A stretch of 64,000 bases of DNA from Enhygromyxa salina. GTDB lineage: Bacteria > Myxococcota_A > Polyangia > Nannocystales > Nannocystaceae. This document shows positions 17,826 to 25,807 of this stretch, piece after piece; positions within the stretch are counted from its first letter, which is position 1, and each line of letters starts with the position of its first letter. Both the position numbers and the translations under genes were made by a program. The stretch lies in assembly GCF_002994635.1 (NCBI RefSeq), contig NZ_PVNL01000045.1, positions 1-64,000 of the forward strand, given 5' to 3'. The notes below the pieces were generated by a model that did no database searches, was not told the DNA's origin, and saw only the letters and a list, made by a program, of their open reading frames with translations.

Positions 17826-18878
17826 CTAACGCAAAATCACGACGCCGCGCAGCTCCGCGTCCGAGCGCACCTGCACGGCCGCGGTCGTTCCCGCTGCGTA
17901 CTCGCCTTCAATCGCTGCCGCCGCGACGATCAACGCCAGCACCCCACCCGCGACGCCGATCTCCCCGACCGACGAAGATGGCCACAGCACGGGCAGCCGC
18001 TCGCGCGCGGTCCTGTAGCCCCGCAGCAGCGCGTGCGTGTGCTCCCACGCGTCGTAGCGCTCGCCGTTGAAGTTGCCGGCGATGAACGCGATCTCGCCCT
18101 CGGGGATGTCCGCGTCCTGGCTCGCGGTCTCGAGCGCCGACGTGAACGCCTCGCCGACGGAGTACTCGGTCCCGCGCACGGTCGCGCGCTCGTAGCCCAG
18201 GCCGATGCCACGCACGCCCACGCGCTCGCGCGAGTCCTCGCCTGGGTTCGCGCCAGCGCGTCCAACCCGGACGAACGCCGCCCCCTCCCCCGGCACCAGG
18301 CCCTGGGATTGCTTGGGGCCGAGCAGACGGTTTCCGCGGGCCAGCTCGCGCAGGTCGGCGTCGCGCAGCAGCGAGTCTGCGCCCCCGATCACACACCCCA
18401 CGTCACCCGTGACCGCGCCAGCGTCCAGCAGCTCGCGGGCGATCCCCAGCGCCTCGACGCAGCCCGCCGCGCCGCTTCGCAGCACCCGTGAGCAGGGCGC
18501 AAACCCAACGCCGAGCTGCAGCTCGAGCCGCCGGAGCAGCTCACTGTCGCCCACGCCCGCGCTCAGCGGGTGCCCACGCTCATCCTCGGGGACCAGCCAC
18601 AGCAGCGCCGGCTCGGCGCCCGCGGCCGGCTTGCCGACACACTCGGCCAACGCCCGCCCGGCCAGGTTGAGCAGCCACTGACTCGGGTCCGCGCGCAGGC
18701 GTGGATCGGCGGACACCCGCGCGCCGATCTGCGGCTCGTCGTCGTCGAGGATCTGCGCTTCGATCGGCGCGAAGCGCTTGATGCCTGATCGGATCGCCGC
18801 GCAGGTCTGCGCCGCCGTGAGCCCGACGGCCGTCACCGCTCCATACCCGAGGATGTCCATGCTCGCGTCCGTCACCAT
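17826..18878 (-). CDS. thiolase-fold (beta-ketoacyl synthase-like) protein of a DUF2169 operon
   Basis: This is a 350-residue protein with a ketosynthase-like fold: DILGYGAVTAVGLTAAQTCA at the start, RSGAAGCVEALGIARELLDA where the nucleophile elbow would be, and GGADSLLRD and SSVGEIGVAGGVLALIVAAA later. The canonical Cys-His-His set is not conserved (no HGTGT), so it is probably not a condensing enzyme. It starts 6 bp after the DUF2169 gene (ATG 18878 behind GAGG). Such proteins accompany DUF2169 and PAAR-like genes in type VI/injection-system effector loci; a structural or adaptor role is inferred. Confidence 0.7.
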   Translation of the reverse strand: MVTDASMDILGYGAVTAVGLTAAQTCAAIRSGIKRFAPIEAQILDDDEPQIGARVSADPRLRADPSQWLLNLAGRALAECVGKPAAGAEPALLWLVPEDERGHPLSAGVGDSELLRRLELQLGVGFAPCSRVLRSGAAGCVEALGIARELLDAGAVTGDVGCVIGGADSLLRDADLRELARGNRLLGPKQSQGLVPGEGAAFVRVGRAGANPGEDSRERVGVRGIGLGYERATVRGTEYSVGEAFTSALETASQDADIPEGEIAFIAGNFNGERYDAWEHTHALLRGYRTARERLPVLWPSSSVGEIGVAGGVLALIVAAAAIEGEYAAGTTAAVQVRSDAELRGVVILR

Positions 18879-18884
18879 CACACC

Positions 18885-20045
18885 TCACCAAAAGTATGGG
18901 CGCCCGACCGCGACCTGATCCGCACCACGCAATTCCACGTAGCACTTGCCGCTGGCTCGCGCGCGCAGCCAGCCCGGCGGCGCATGACCGATCACCAGCT
19001 CCTCGAGCGGCGCCTGGGTCCGCTCGACCGGGAGCGCGAGCCGACCGGTCAGGATCAGCCGCCGCCGCGCGGGCTCGATCTCGATCGTGTCGATCCGCAG
19101 GCCGACGCGCTCGAGCTGCCCGGCCCGGATCGCGTGCACGGGCAAGTTTAGGTGCGGCAGCCTGAACAGCCACTCGCTGTCGGGCGTGAGGTTGACCAGC
19201 CGCACCGGCTCGCCGCCGACGAAGCGCTCGAGCTGCTGATCCTCGGCGACCGACTGGTTGCAGGCAGGGTCGTGATCGTGCGGCAGCAGCGGCCAGCGGC
19301 GGCGCTTCCAGGCGATGTCGAAGGTCCCCGACAGCGCCCGCCGGGGCAGCCACGCCCGCGACACCACGCCGAAGCCCGCGGGCACGCAGGCGGTCTGGCG
19401 GCGGACCATGTTGGACGCGGGATCCTCGACGTTGGGCAGCTCGCTGAGCACCGCCGGATCACTCGATCGCGCCCCGGCCCAGCCGATGCCCAGCGGGTTG
19501 CGGTCGTCCAGATCGAGCTCGGGCTCGGGTGATCCACCGTTCGCAGCAACGGTACCGCCGTAGGCTCGCTCCCAGCCGAGCGGCATGGTCACGAACGGCA
19601 GCGGGTCGCTGGGTTGATCGTCGACCCACACCCGGTCACCCGTGACCAACAAGCTCTTGATCAGCTGGGCCTGGCTGGCGTCGTGGGCCGCCTCGCTGCT
19701 CTGCACGCCGTCGGGGTGGCCAACGTGTAGTTCCACGAACAGCTTGTCGATCGGGCGCCCCCGCGGCGCGTGGGCCTGGGCGCCGACCACCACCACGTCC
19801 ACGCGCGGCTTGAACAGCGCGAGGTCGGTGTCCGCGAGCGGGTGGCCCAGCTTGGGATCGCCGACGTACTCGTCACACAGGCGGATCGGCGCGGGCTCGG
19901 GGGACAGCTGCACGCGGCCGTCGTCGCCGATCTCGAACGTGGCCTTGACCACCAGCAGCACCGCCTCTCCGCCGTGCCCGTCGGGCGTCAGCAGGTGCGT
20001 GGCCGCGAACGGCGTGCGGTTGTCCAGCCTGGAGATCGTCGACAC
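18885..20045 (-). CDS. DUF2169-domain protein
   Basis: This is a 386-residue DUF2169 protein. Diagnostic blocks are TPFAATHLLTPDGHGGEAVL with VVKATFEI, LCDEYVGDPKLGHPLADTDL, FKPRVDVVVVGAQAHAPRG, VTMPLGWERAYGG and NPLGIGW. The family occurs beside PAAR, VgrG and effector genes and is thought to act as an adaptor or chaperone for loading effectors. The GTG start at 20045 directly follows the TAG stop of the upstream gene (zero gap), and the downstream gene follows within 6 bp, so the three genes form one tight operon. The matching PAAR-like gene may be the one at 9210-11168, 7 kb away. Confidence 0.85.
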   Translation of the reverse strand: MSTISRLDNRTPFAATHLLTPDGHGGEAVLLVVKATFEIGDDGRVQLSPEPAPIRLCDEYVGDPKLGHPLADTDLALFKPRVDVVVVGAQAHAPRGRPIDKLFVELHVGHPDGVQSSEAAHDASQAQLIKSLLVTGDRVWVDDQPSDPLPFVTMPLGWERAYGGTVAANGGSPEPELDLDDRNPLGIGWAGARSSDPAVLSELPNVEDPASNMVRRQTACVPAGFGVVSRAWLPRRALSGTFDIAWKRRRWPLLPHDHDPACNQSVAEDQQLERFVGGEPVRLVNLTPDSEWLFRLPHLNLPVHAIRAGQLERVGLRIDTIEIEPARRRLILTGRLALPVERTQAPLEELVIGHAPPGWLRARASGKCYVELRGADQVAVGRPYFW

Positions 20046-20999
20046 CTAGCTCCACCTTCCTGCGCGGTCGAGCCCCACCGGCCAGTAGGGCATGGCCGTG
20101 AGCGCGTCGACCCAGGTCTGGTGACGCTCGTCTCGCAGCCAACCCAGCAGCATCTGCTCGGGGGCGACGTGGCGCTCGACCTCGATCAGCGCCGCGTTGA
20201 TCTCGTGGCACAGCGCCCAGTAGGCCTGGATCACGCCGATCACCTGCGGGTGGCCGACGGGCCCGACGACGTGGGTCGCGTAGGCACGCTCGCGCGCTTG
20301 CTCGGGGCTCGCGCCGCGCTGCTGATGGTCGCCGAGCTCCCGCGCCCACCAGCGCTCGGCCTGAGCGAGGGCGCGTCCGAGCGCCCGCAGGTACGAGTTG
20401 TACGCGAGCCCGTGGAACTCGCTGGCGTGCTCGAGGGCGACGGGCTCGTACACCCGCGGCCGGAGATCGAAGCCCGCGCCGAGCAGTCGCTCGAGCCCGC
20501 GCTGGGTCCCGTGACGCCCCTCGAAGTCGAACGCCTGGGGTCGGTGGGTCTCCGCCTCGACGATCTGGAGGGTCCGCATGCTCGGCCGCGGCTCCGGGGT
20601 CACGCCGACCGGCGACATCACCAGATACGCGAGCTTGGCGTGGAGCGCGGGTGCCTCGATGGAGAGGCGCTCGATCAGCAGGCGCTCGGGCGCGGGTGGG
20701 ATCAGCAGCTCGGGGGGGCCCTCGGCCTCGCTGCCCCAGCTCGCGTCGTCGTCGAAGCGCGGTGGTGGTCCGCCGCGCGGGGCTGACGCCAGCGCGGAGA
20801 AGCGGTGGTGGTAGTCGCGGTAGATCGCCAGGACCTGCGGGTGCGAGGCCACGCCGGCCGGCCAGCGCAGCTTCGTGGCCTTGCGGCCGAGCGTGGCGAG
20901 GAGCCGCGCCCACCAGGGCTCGAGGTCGTTGATCGCTGTGGTTAGCTCGCCGACGTAGGCGGAGTAGAGCTCCGCGACCTCTCCCTCCAAGTTCGGCAT
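20046..20999 (-). CDS. unknown protein, first gene of the DUF2169 operon
   Basis: This is a 317-residue soluble protein, largely helical, with no signal peptide. It opens with VAELYSAYVGELTTAINDLE and later has YRDYHHRFSALASA, ERLLIERLSIEAPALHAKLA, RALGRALAQAERWWARELGD and QAYWALCHEINAALIEVERH. I recognise no catalytic motif or named family. ATG at 20999 is preferred over a start 12 codons upstream. It is translationally adjacent to the DUF2169 gene (zero gap), so it probably works with it, either as an effector-loading component or as another part of the injection apparatus. Confidence 0.6.
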   Translation of the reverse strand: MPNLEGEVAELYSAYVGELTTAINDLEPWWARLLATLGRKATKLRWPAGVASHPQVLAIYRDYHHRFSALASAPRGGPPPRFDDDASWGSEAEGPPELLIPPAPERLLIERLSIEAPALHAKLAYLVMSPVGVTPEPRPSMRTLQIVEAETHRPQAFDFEGRHGTQRGLERLLGAGFDLRPRVYEPVALEHASEFHGLAYNSYLRALGRALAQAERWWARELGDHQQRGASPEQARERAYATHVVGPVGHPQVIGVIQAYWALCHEINAALIEVERHVAPEQMLLGWLRDERHQTWVDALTAMPYWPVGLDRAGRWS

Positions 21000-21372
21000 A
21001 GCGACTGTGGGGGCATGGTAGCGCCCAAACATCACCGGTGTCGACGACGCCCTGCCCGGACGACGCCCTGCCCGAAGGTCCTGTCACCTCATATTCGTAT
21101 AGTATTGAACGGATGAACAGCTACATCCACGAGTCCCGGCCAGCGCCCAAGGGGATCTTGCTCATCCGTTCAACACTGGACGAGTATGAGGTGACGGGAC
21201 CTTCGGGCAGGGGATCGCGGCCCAAGAAACATTAGTGGAGCCCTCATGAGAATCGCTTCCATCGGTACAGATACCGAACGGCGAAATCCACTGCCGAGAC
21301 TGCCGCTCGAAGTGCGTCAATTCCCGCAATCCGTCCTGACCGGACAACCGCGCTTCATATCATCGGTGAACC
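21000..21372. other. non-coding, lower-GC spacer
   Basis: This spacer lies between the start of the DUF2169 operon and the stop of the gene at 21373. It holds a short direct repeat (GACGCCCTGCCCG at about 21047 and again at 21062) and the long inverted repeat described separately. Short frames here (for example 21246 onwards) have no ribosome site or recognisable product. GC content drops visibly compared with the flanks, suggesting inserted or decayed DNA. Confidence 0.5.
21066..21212. repeat. 147-bp long inverted repeat, possible MITE or structured RNA
   Basis: Arm 21066-21116 and arm 21162-21212 are complementary over 51 bp with five mismatches, around a spacer of about 45 bp. The outer 16 bases (CCCTGCCCGAAGGTCC) pair perfectly, and several mismatches are T/C changes that would pair as G-U in RNA. 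No transposase frame lies within, so it fits a miniature inverted-repeat element or a long hairpin RNA. No target duplication was recognised with confidence. Confidence 0.65.
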
Positions 21373-22521
21373 CTAAGACTCCCCCGGGGGCTTTGGCTGA
21401 AACGGGGTCATCAACCGCAGCAGCTCGGCCTGGTGGACCATCTCGGTCTCGGGGTCGTCCCCGTCGAAGTCCTCGTCATCATCATCGTCGTCATCGTCGT
21501 CGAGCGGGGCCCCAACGAAGCCGACGTAACCCTGCGACGGGGGCTGAACCGCCGGCGCCGGAGCCTGAGGCACGACGGCGGCGGCGGGCCGCGCCGGCGC
21601 CGGTCGGACGGGCGCGCGTATCGGCGACGAGCCCACCCCCGCGGGCAACCGCGACGGTGGCACTTGCGTGGCTGCGGGAGCGGGAGCGGGAGTGGGCGCG
21701 GACCGCCACGGCGTGGGCGTGGGCGCGGACGCGGACGGTCGCGGCGTGGCAACCGACGCGGGCGGCCGCGGCGTGGGGACCGGGGCGGCGACCGGACGCA
21801 CCAGCGGCGGACCCGCGACGTGACCAGGAGGCGCGACGGGCATCCGGTGCACGGGCGGCCGATCCAAATACTCGGGCGCAGGCGCGGGCGCGGGCGCGCG
21901 ACTCGGGCTCGCCCCCTCACTCGAAGCCGAAACTCCCGGAAGCTCCGCGCCCGGAGCCAGCACGACAGTCGCCTCGGTCCGCCCTGCCCGACTCGCAGCC
22001 GCCCCCGCTCCACCGCCCCCCTGAGCACCAAACAGCTCTTCGCTAGTCAGGAATTGCGTCGGGACCTCCTGCTCGTCGTCGCCATCGTCATCCTCACCGA
22101 ACAGCTCCTCCGAGCTCAGGAATTGCGTCTTCGGCTCGGCCTCGGGAAACAGCTCGGACGCCGACAAGAACTCCGTGCGCATGCCGGGCTCCGGCAGTTG
22201 ATCGGTGGGCTCGCTGAGCAACAGCGTGCGCTTGGGCGAGGACGTGCTCGACGACGAGCTCATGAACTCGGTGCGCCGTGGCTTCGATGGGCCCGCGTCG
22301 CTCCCGAACAGCTCGGCCTCCGAGATGAACTGGGTGCTCGGCTCATCCTCGTCGCCGTAGCCGTCGTCGACCTGGGGCTGCTCGGGGATCACGGGCGCGT
22401 ACCCGCCGGTCGGGCGCGACTTCGGTCGCCGCGGTCGAGCGCGCGACCACAGCGACCACGCGATCAACACGCACGACGCCGCCCCGAGCAAGCTGGCGCC
22501 GACGATCACGTAGATGCCCAC
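21373..22521 (-). CDS. single-helix membrane protein with repeated T-Q/E-F-L-S-x-x-E-L-F motifs
   Basis: This is a 382-residue protein of unknown function. One N-terminal membrane helix (about residues 3-26) is followed by a cytoplasmic, disordered, Pro/Ala-rich chain. Four copies of a short motif stand out: TQFISEAELF (63), TEFLSASELF (116), TQFLSSEELF (132) and TQFLTSEELF (155), with a partial TEFMSSS at 84. The C-terminus has nine Asp in a row and ends with TEMVHQAELLRLM. Evenly spaced Thr-containing linear motifs suggest docking or phosphorylation sites for a kinase or FHA-type partner; this is inference. The start is a GTG behind AGGGG. The gene is divergent from 22674-23375. Confidence 0.6.
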   Translation of the reverse strand: MGIYVIVGASLLGAASCVLIAWSLWSRARPRRPKSRPTGGYAPVIPEQPQVDDGYGDEDEPSTQFISEAELFGSDAGPSKPRRTEFMSSSSSTSSPKRTLLLSEPTDQLPEPGMRTEFLSASELFPEAEPKTQFLSSEELFGEDDDGDDEQEVPTQFLTSEELFGAQGGGGAGAAASRAGRTEATVVLAPGAELPGVSASSEGASPSRAPAPAPAPEYLDRPPVHRMPVAPPGHVAGPPLVRPVAAPVPTPRPPASVATPRPSASAPTPTPWRSAPTPAPAPAATQVPPSRLPAGVGSSPIRAPVRPAPARPAAAVVPQAPAPAVQPPSQGYVGFVGAPLDDDDDDDDDEDFDGDDPETEMVHQAELLRLMTPFQPKPPGES

Positions 22522-22673
22522 CCCCTATCGGTTAGACCCGACGACCCTCCGCCGTCAACCAATGCGACATCCGGAGCCGAGTTGTCGGCGTCTTTGATCC
22601 TTTGGACAGCAGCGCGATACCGCGCGAGCGGTTGACAGCCGGCGCCAACCCAAGCATCCCATGCGCGAAACCC

Positions 22674-23375
22674 ATGAATGACGACCTGCTGGCACCCGGG
22701 CTGCCCCCGCCCGATCCGGGCTCGACCTCGAGCGCTCCCCCGATCGCCGCGATCGTCGCGATCGGGGCCCTGCTGATCGCGGCGCTCGGCTTCGTGGTGT
22801 TTGGCGTCGGCTACGGGCTGGGCTGGTGGGGACAGGGCGACGATGAGACCGAGCCCGAGCCCGAGCCCGCGGTGGCCAAGGCCAAGCCCGAGGTCGACGA
22901 GCCCCCAGCCGGGCCTGCGTTCGCCGGCGCCGAGCTCACCCCCGAGGTCGACCCGCTCGCCAAGCCGGCCGCGGTCGAGTCAGACGATCGCGTGCTCGAG
23001 GGCCTCGAGCCCGTCCCGGAGATCGAGCCGCGCGACGCCGGGCGCGGCGGGCAAGCCGGCTCGGGCGCGGGCGCGTCCAACGGGTCGGGTCAGGCGGGCG
23101 GCGGCTCGGGCAGCGGCAAGTACACGGGCCCACGCGTGAGCGTGACGCTGATCCTCAAGCACTACCAGCGGGTCGAGGTCAAGCTCGGCGGCCGGGTGCT
23201 CGAGCTCGACAGCGACAAGACCGTCAAGATCCGGCCCGGCGGCTACCGCATCGAGCTGCGCAAGGCGATCGACTCCCCCTGGCAGCCGGCCGGGCTGATC
23301 GAGATCGAGGTCGGCCACGACTACCAGGTGACGCTGCTCGATCCGCCCCTCGCCAAGCTCGAGATCGTGAAGTGA
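22674..23375 (+). CDS. single-helix membrane protein with PEGA-like C-terminus
   Basis: This is a 233-residue protein. A Pro-rich start precedes one membrane helix (about 24-50, PIAAIVAIGALLIAALGFVV), then a long acidic and Gly/Ser-rich linker, then a compact beta domain (VSVTLILKHYQRVEVKLGGR to the end) resembling PEGA surface modules. The domain is probably outside the membrane. ATG at 22674 is chosen because the hydrophobic region follows and the upstream frame is low-complexity. The deaminase gene starts within its stop (GTGA), so the two are cotranslated. The function is unknown. Confidence 0.6.
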   Translation: MNDDLLAPGLPPPDPGSTSSAPPIAAIVAIGALLIAALGFVVFGVGYGLGWWGQGDDETEPEPEPAVAKAKPEVDEPPAGPAFAGAELTPEVDPLAKPAAVESDDRVLEGLEPVPEIEPRDAGRGGQAGSGAGASNGSGQAGGGSGSGKYTGPRVSVTLILKHYQRVEVKLGGRVLELDSDKTVKIRPGGYRIELRKAIDSPWQPAGLIEIEVGHDYQVTLLDPPLAKLEIVK

Positions 23376-23848
23376 GCGACGATTGTCAGCTCCTCGCGCG
23401 CGCGGTCGAGCTCGCGCTGGCCAACGAGGCGCGCGGTGGCCTGCCGGTCGGAGCCGTGATCGCGCTGGACGGCCGCGTCATCGCCGAGGGCGCGTCCGAG
23501 GTCCCGGGCCCGCCCTATCATCCAGGTCGCCACGCCGAGATGCAGGCGCTCTCGCGGGTCGCGATCGAGCTGTGGCCGCGCGCCGCCGAGATGGTCGTGG
23601 TCACCACCCTCGAGCCCTGCTTGATGTGCTTTGGCGCGTGCTTGTTGCACGGTGTCGGGCGCGTGGTGTTTGGCGCGATCGATCAGCGCGGCGGAGCCGG
23701 CTTCATCCGCCCCCACCTGCCGCCCTACTACGGGCCCAACGGCGGTCCGGGGTGGTGCGGTCCGCTGGATCCGATCACCTGCGACCCGCTCTATCAGCGC
23801 ACGGATCGCGCGTTCGCGAAGCTCCCCTGCGGACGCGCACCGACCTGA
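23372..23848 (+). CDS. nucleoside/CMP-type deaminase
   Basis: This is a 158-residue zinc hydrolase of the cytidine-deaminase superfamily. HAEMQAL supplies the zinc His and catalytic Glu, and EPCLMCFGACLLHG the two zinc Cys (PCxxC). GLPVGAVIALDGRVIAEG is the usual first strand pair of the guanine-deaminase and TadA branch. The C-terminal extension (about residues 108-150), rich in Gly, Pro and Cys, is longer than in TadA, so a free base or nucleoside is a likelier substrate than tRNA. The GTG start overlaps the previous stop by 4 bp. Confidence 0.85.
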   Translation: MSDDCQLLARAVELALANEARGGLPVGAVIALDGRVIAEGASEVPGPPYHPGRHAEMQALSRVAIELWPRAAEMVVVTTLEPCLMCFGACLLHGVGRVVFGAIDQRGGAGFIRPHLPPYYGPNGGPGWCGPLDPITCDPLYQRTDRAFAKLPCGRAPT

Positions 23849-23890
23849 TCGCGCGGTTGCGATCGCGGTCATCGTGGTAGCCTCGCCCGC

Positions 23891-25288
23891 ATGTGGATTG
23901 AACGACTTGCGGTCGCGGGCGCCCTGGTGCTGGCCGGTTGTGGCGACGACGTGGGCAGCGACGCCGACACCCAGAGCTCGACCGTCCCCGAGACCTCTGG
24001 CAGCAACGATCAAAGCGGCGACGGAGATGGCGACGGCGATCCCGGCGACGGTGATCCCGGCGACGGCGATGGCGACGGCGACCCGGGTGACGGCGATGGC
24101 GATCCCGGCGACGGCGACGGCGACGGCGATCCCGGGGTCAAGTTCGACATGGCGCCGCTCCCCGATGAGACCGGCGGCGAAGGCTGCATGGGCATGGGCG
24201 GCGGCGAGGACGTCGAGTTCTCGTACATCTGGGTCGCCAACAGCTCCGAGGGCACGCTCAGCAAGATCAACACCGAGACCCTCGTGGAAGAGGCTCGCTA
24301 CATCACGCGACCCGATCACGCGGGTCGACCGTCGCGCACCTCCGTCAACCTCTCGGGCGACGTCGCGGTTGCCAGCCGCGATGGTGGGATCAGCAAATTC
24401 CTCGCGCGCCTGGATGACTGCGCCGAGCAAAACGGCATGCCGGACATCCAGACCTCGACCGGCAAGAACGACGTCGTCGCGTGGGATCTCGAGGAGTGTC
24501 GGGCCTGGTACACGGAGTTTGTCGGGCAGAACCTCGCCAACCGGCCAGTCGCGTGGACGGCCGGCGTGTTTGATCAGGGCAGCTGCACGTGGGTCGACCA
24601 AAAGCTGTGGACCCAGACCGCGCTGCTCGGGCAGGCCAACTCCATGCAGATCCACCGGCTCGACGGGGAGACCGGCGCGATCGAAGACACGGTCCCGGCC
24701 CCCAACGTCGACCTGGGCTCGTGGGGTGCGTACGGCGGGGCCGTCGACGGCGAGGATAATTTTTGGTTCTCGACCCACGGCAGCGGCAGCCCGCCCACGC
24801 TCAGCCGCGTCGACAACGACACGCTGGTGCTCACGACCTGGCCCGTTCCCAACGGTCTGTCGCCCTACGGCATGACCGTCGACAGCGAGGGCCACGCCTG
24901 GGTCGCCGGCTACTCGGGCGGCACCGCCCGCTTCACCCCCGACAGCGAGACCTGGGACGTCGTCAACGTGACCGGGCTCGGCATGCAGGCCGACAGCGAC
25001 GGGCGCGTGTGGGTTGGCACCTACGGCGGTCAGGGCTCGGGCGTGACCTCGATCGACGTCAACACCCTCGAGATTCTGGACTTCATCCCGCTGCCGAACG
25101 CGGGCGTGACCAAGGGGGTGAGCATCGACTTTTATGGCTACGTGTGGATCGTGAACATGGCCAGCAGCGCGTATCGTGTTGATCCGGACACCCACATGTT
25201 CCAGTCCTACGACGGCCTCAACGGAGCCTACACCTACTCCGACATGACCGGCGCTGGGCTCAAGAACGTCGCGTTTCCTCAGGGGTAG
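23891..25288 (+). CDS. propeller lipoprotein with Gly-Asp linker (paralogue of 12103)
   Basis: This is a 465-residue surface lipoprotein: signal peptide with lipobox LAGC (residues 13-16), Thr/Ser segment, a GDGD-P linker (DNA 24013-24135), then a beta-propeller with VEFSYIWVANSSEGTLSKIN, YGMTVDSEGHAWVAGYSGGT, VWVGTYGGQGSGVTSID and VSIDFYGYVWIVNMASSAYR. The order of blocks, including the phrase PSRTSVNLSGDVAVASRDGG, matches the protein at 12103-13461, so the two are paralogues. Cys pairs inside the propeller suggest disulfides and thus exposure outside the cytoplasm. The YchJ-like gene begins 7 bp after its stop. Confidence 0.8.
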   Translation: MWIERLAVAGALVLAGCGDDVGSDADTQSSTVPETSGSNDQSGDGDGDGDPGDGDPGDGDGDGDPGDGDGDPGDGDGDGDPGVKFDMAPLPDETGGEGCMGMGGGEDVEFSYIWVANSSEGTLSKINTETLVEEARYITRPDHAGRPSRTSVNLSGDVAVASRDGGISKFLARLDDCAEQNGMPDIQTSTGKNDVVAWDLEECRAWYTEFVGQNLANRPVAWTAGVFDQGSCTWVDQKLWTQTALLGQANSMQIHRLDGETGAIEDTVPAPNVDLGSWGAYGGAVDGEDNFWFSTHGSGSPPTLSRVDNDTLVLTTWPVPNGLSPYGMTVDSEGHAWVAGYSGGTARFTPDSETWDVVNVTGLGMQADSDGRVWVGTYGGQGSGVTSIDVNTLEILDFIPLPNAGVTKGVSIDFYGYVWIVNMASSAYRVDPDTHMFQSYDGLNGAYTYSDMTGAGLKNVAFPQG

Positions 25289-25295
25289 CGGGAGT

Positions 25296-25721
25296 ATGCC
25301 GCCGCGATCCCCGGCCGCTGCCTGTCCGTGTGGCAGCGGGCGCACCTTCAAGCGCTGCTGTCGGCGCCTGCACCAGGGCCACCCGGCGGGTGGGGCTGAG
25401 GCGTTGATGCGGTCTCGTTACTCGGCTTATGTGGTTGGGGCGGTTGACTATGTTGTTGCGACTACGGATCCCGAAGGTCCGCTGGCCCGTGATGATCGCG
25501 ACGTGTGGGCGGAGGAGATCCGGGCGTTCTCGGTGCGGACGCGGTTTGAGAAGCTGGAGGTGCGGGAGGTTGCGCAGATCGATGAAGAGCACGCGGAGGT
25601 GCTGTTCTTTGCCAGGCTGTCCCGCGACGGGGAGGACGTCTCGTTTGGCGAGCGTAGTCGCTTCGTGCGCCGGAATGGGCGGTGGCTGTATGTGTGTGGT
25701 GAGGTCGCGGGCTCGGGCTGA
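25296..25721 (+). CDS. ychJ: YchJ-family SEC-C motif protein
   Basis: This is a 141-residue protein. The N-terminus CPCGSGRTFKRCCRRLHQG is the SEC-C zinc-binding motif, followed by PAGGAEALMRSRYSAYVVGA, the conserved block of the YchJ/UPF0225 family. The C-terminal half is an NTF2-like beta sheet (HAEVLFFARLSRDGEDVSF, ERSRFVRRNGRWLYV). The function of the family is not settled. It lies 7 bp after the propeller lipoprotein gene and may simply be cotranscribed with it. It is convergent with the protease at 25808. Confidence 0.88.
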   Translation: MPPRSPAAACPCGSGRTFKRCCRRLHQGHPAGGAEALMRSRYSAYVVGAVDYVVATTDPEGPLARDDRDVWAEEIRAFSVRTRFEKLEVREVAQIDEEHAEVLFFARLSRDGEDVSFGERSRFVRRNGRWLYVCGEVAGSG

Positions 25722-25807
25722 GCGCGTCTACGGGCGGATTCAACCGCGGTCGGCTTGGCACGCGAAGTCGAGGCCGGGCAGCGCCTCGAGGTCACCGACT
25801 TGCGCGG

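Noticed and set aside
21038-21235. 65-codon frame across the long inverted repeat
   Set aside because: Its product is simply the two complementary arms read through; no ribosome site.
23321-25351. A 676-codon minus-strand frame
   Set aside because: It is antisense to the deaminase and the Gly-Asp lipoprotein; its Ile/Ala/Val repeats are merely the complement of the linker DNA.
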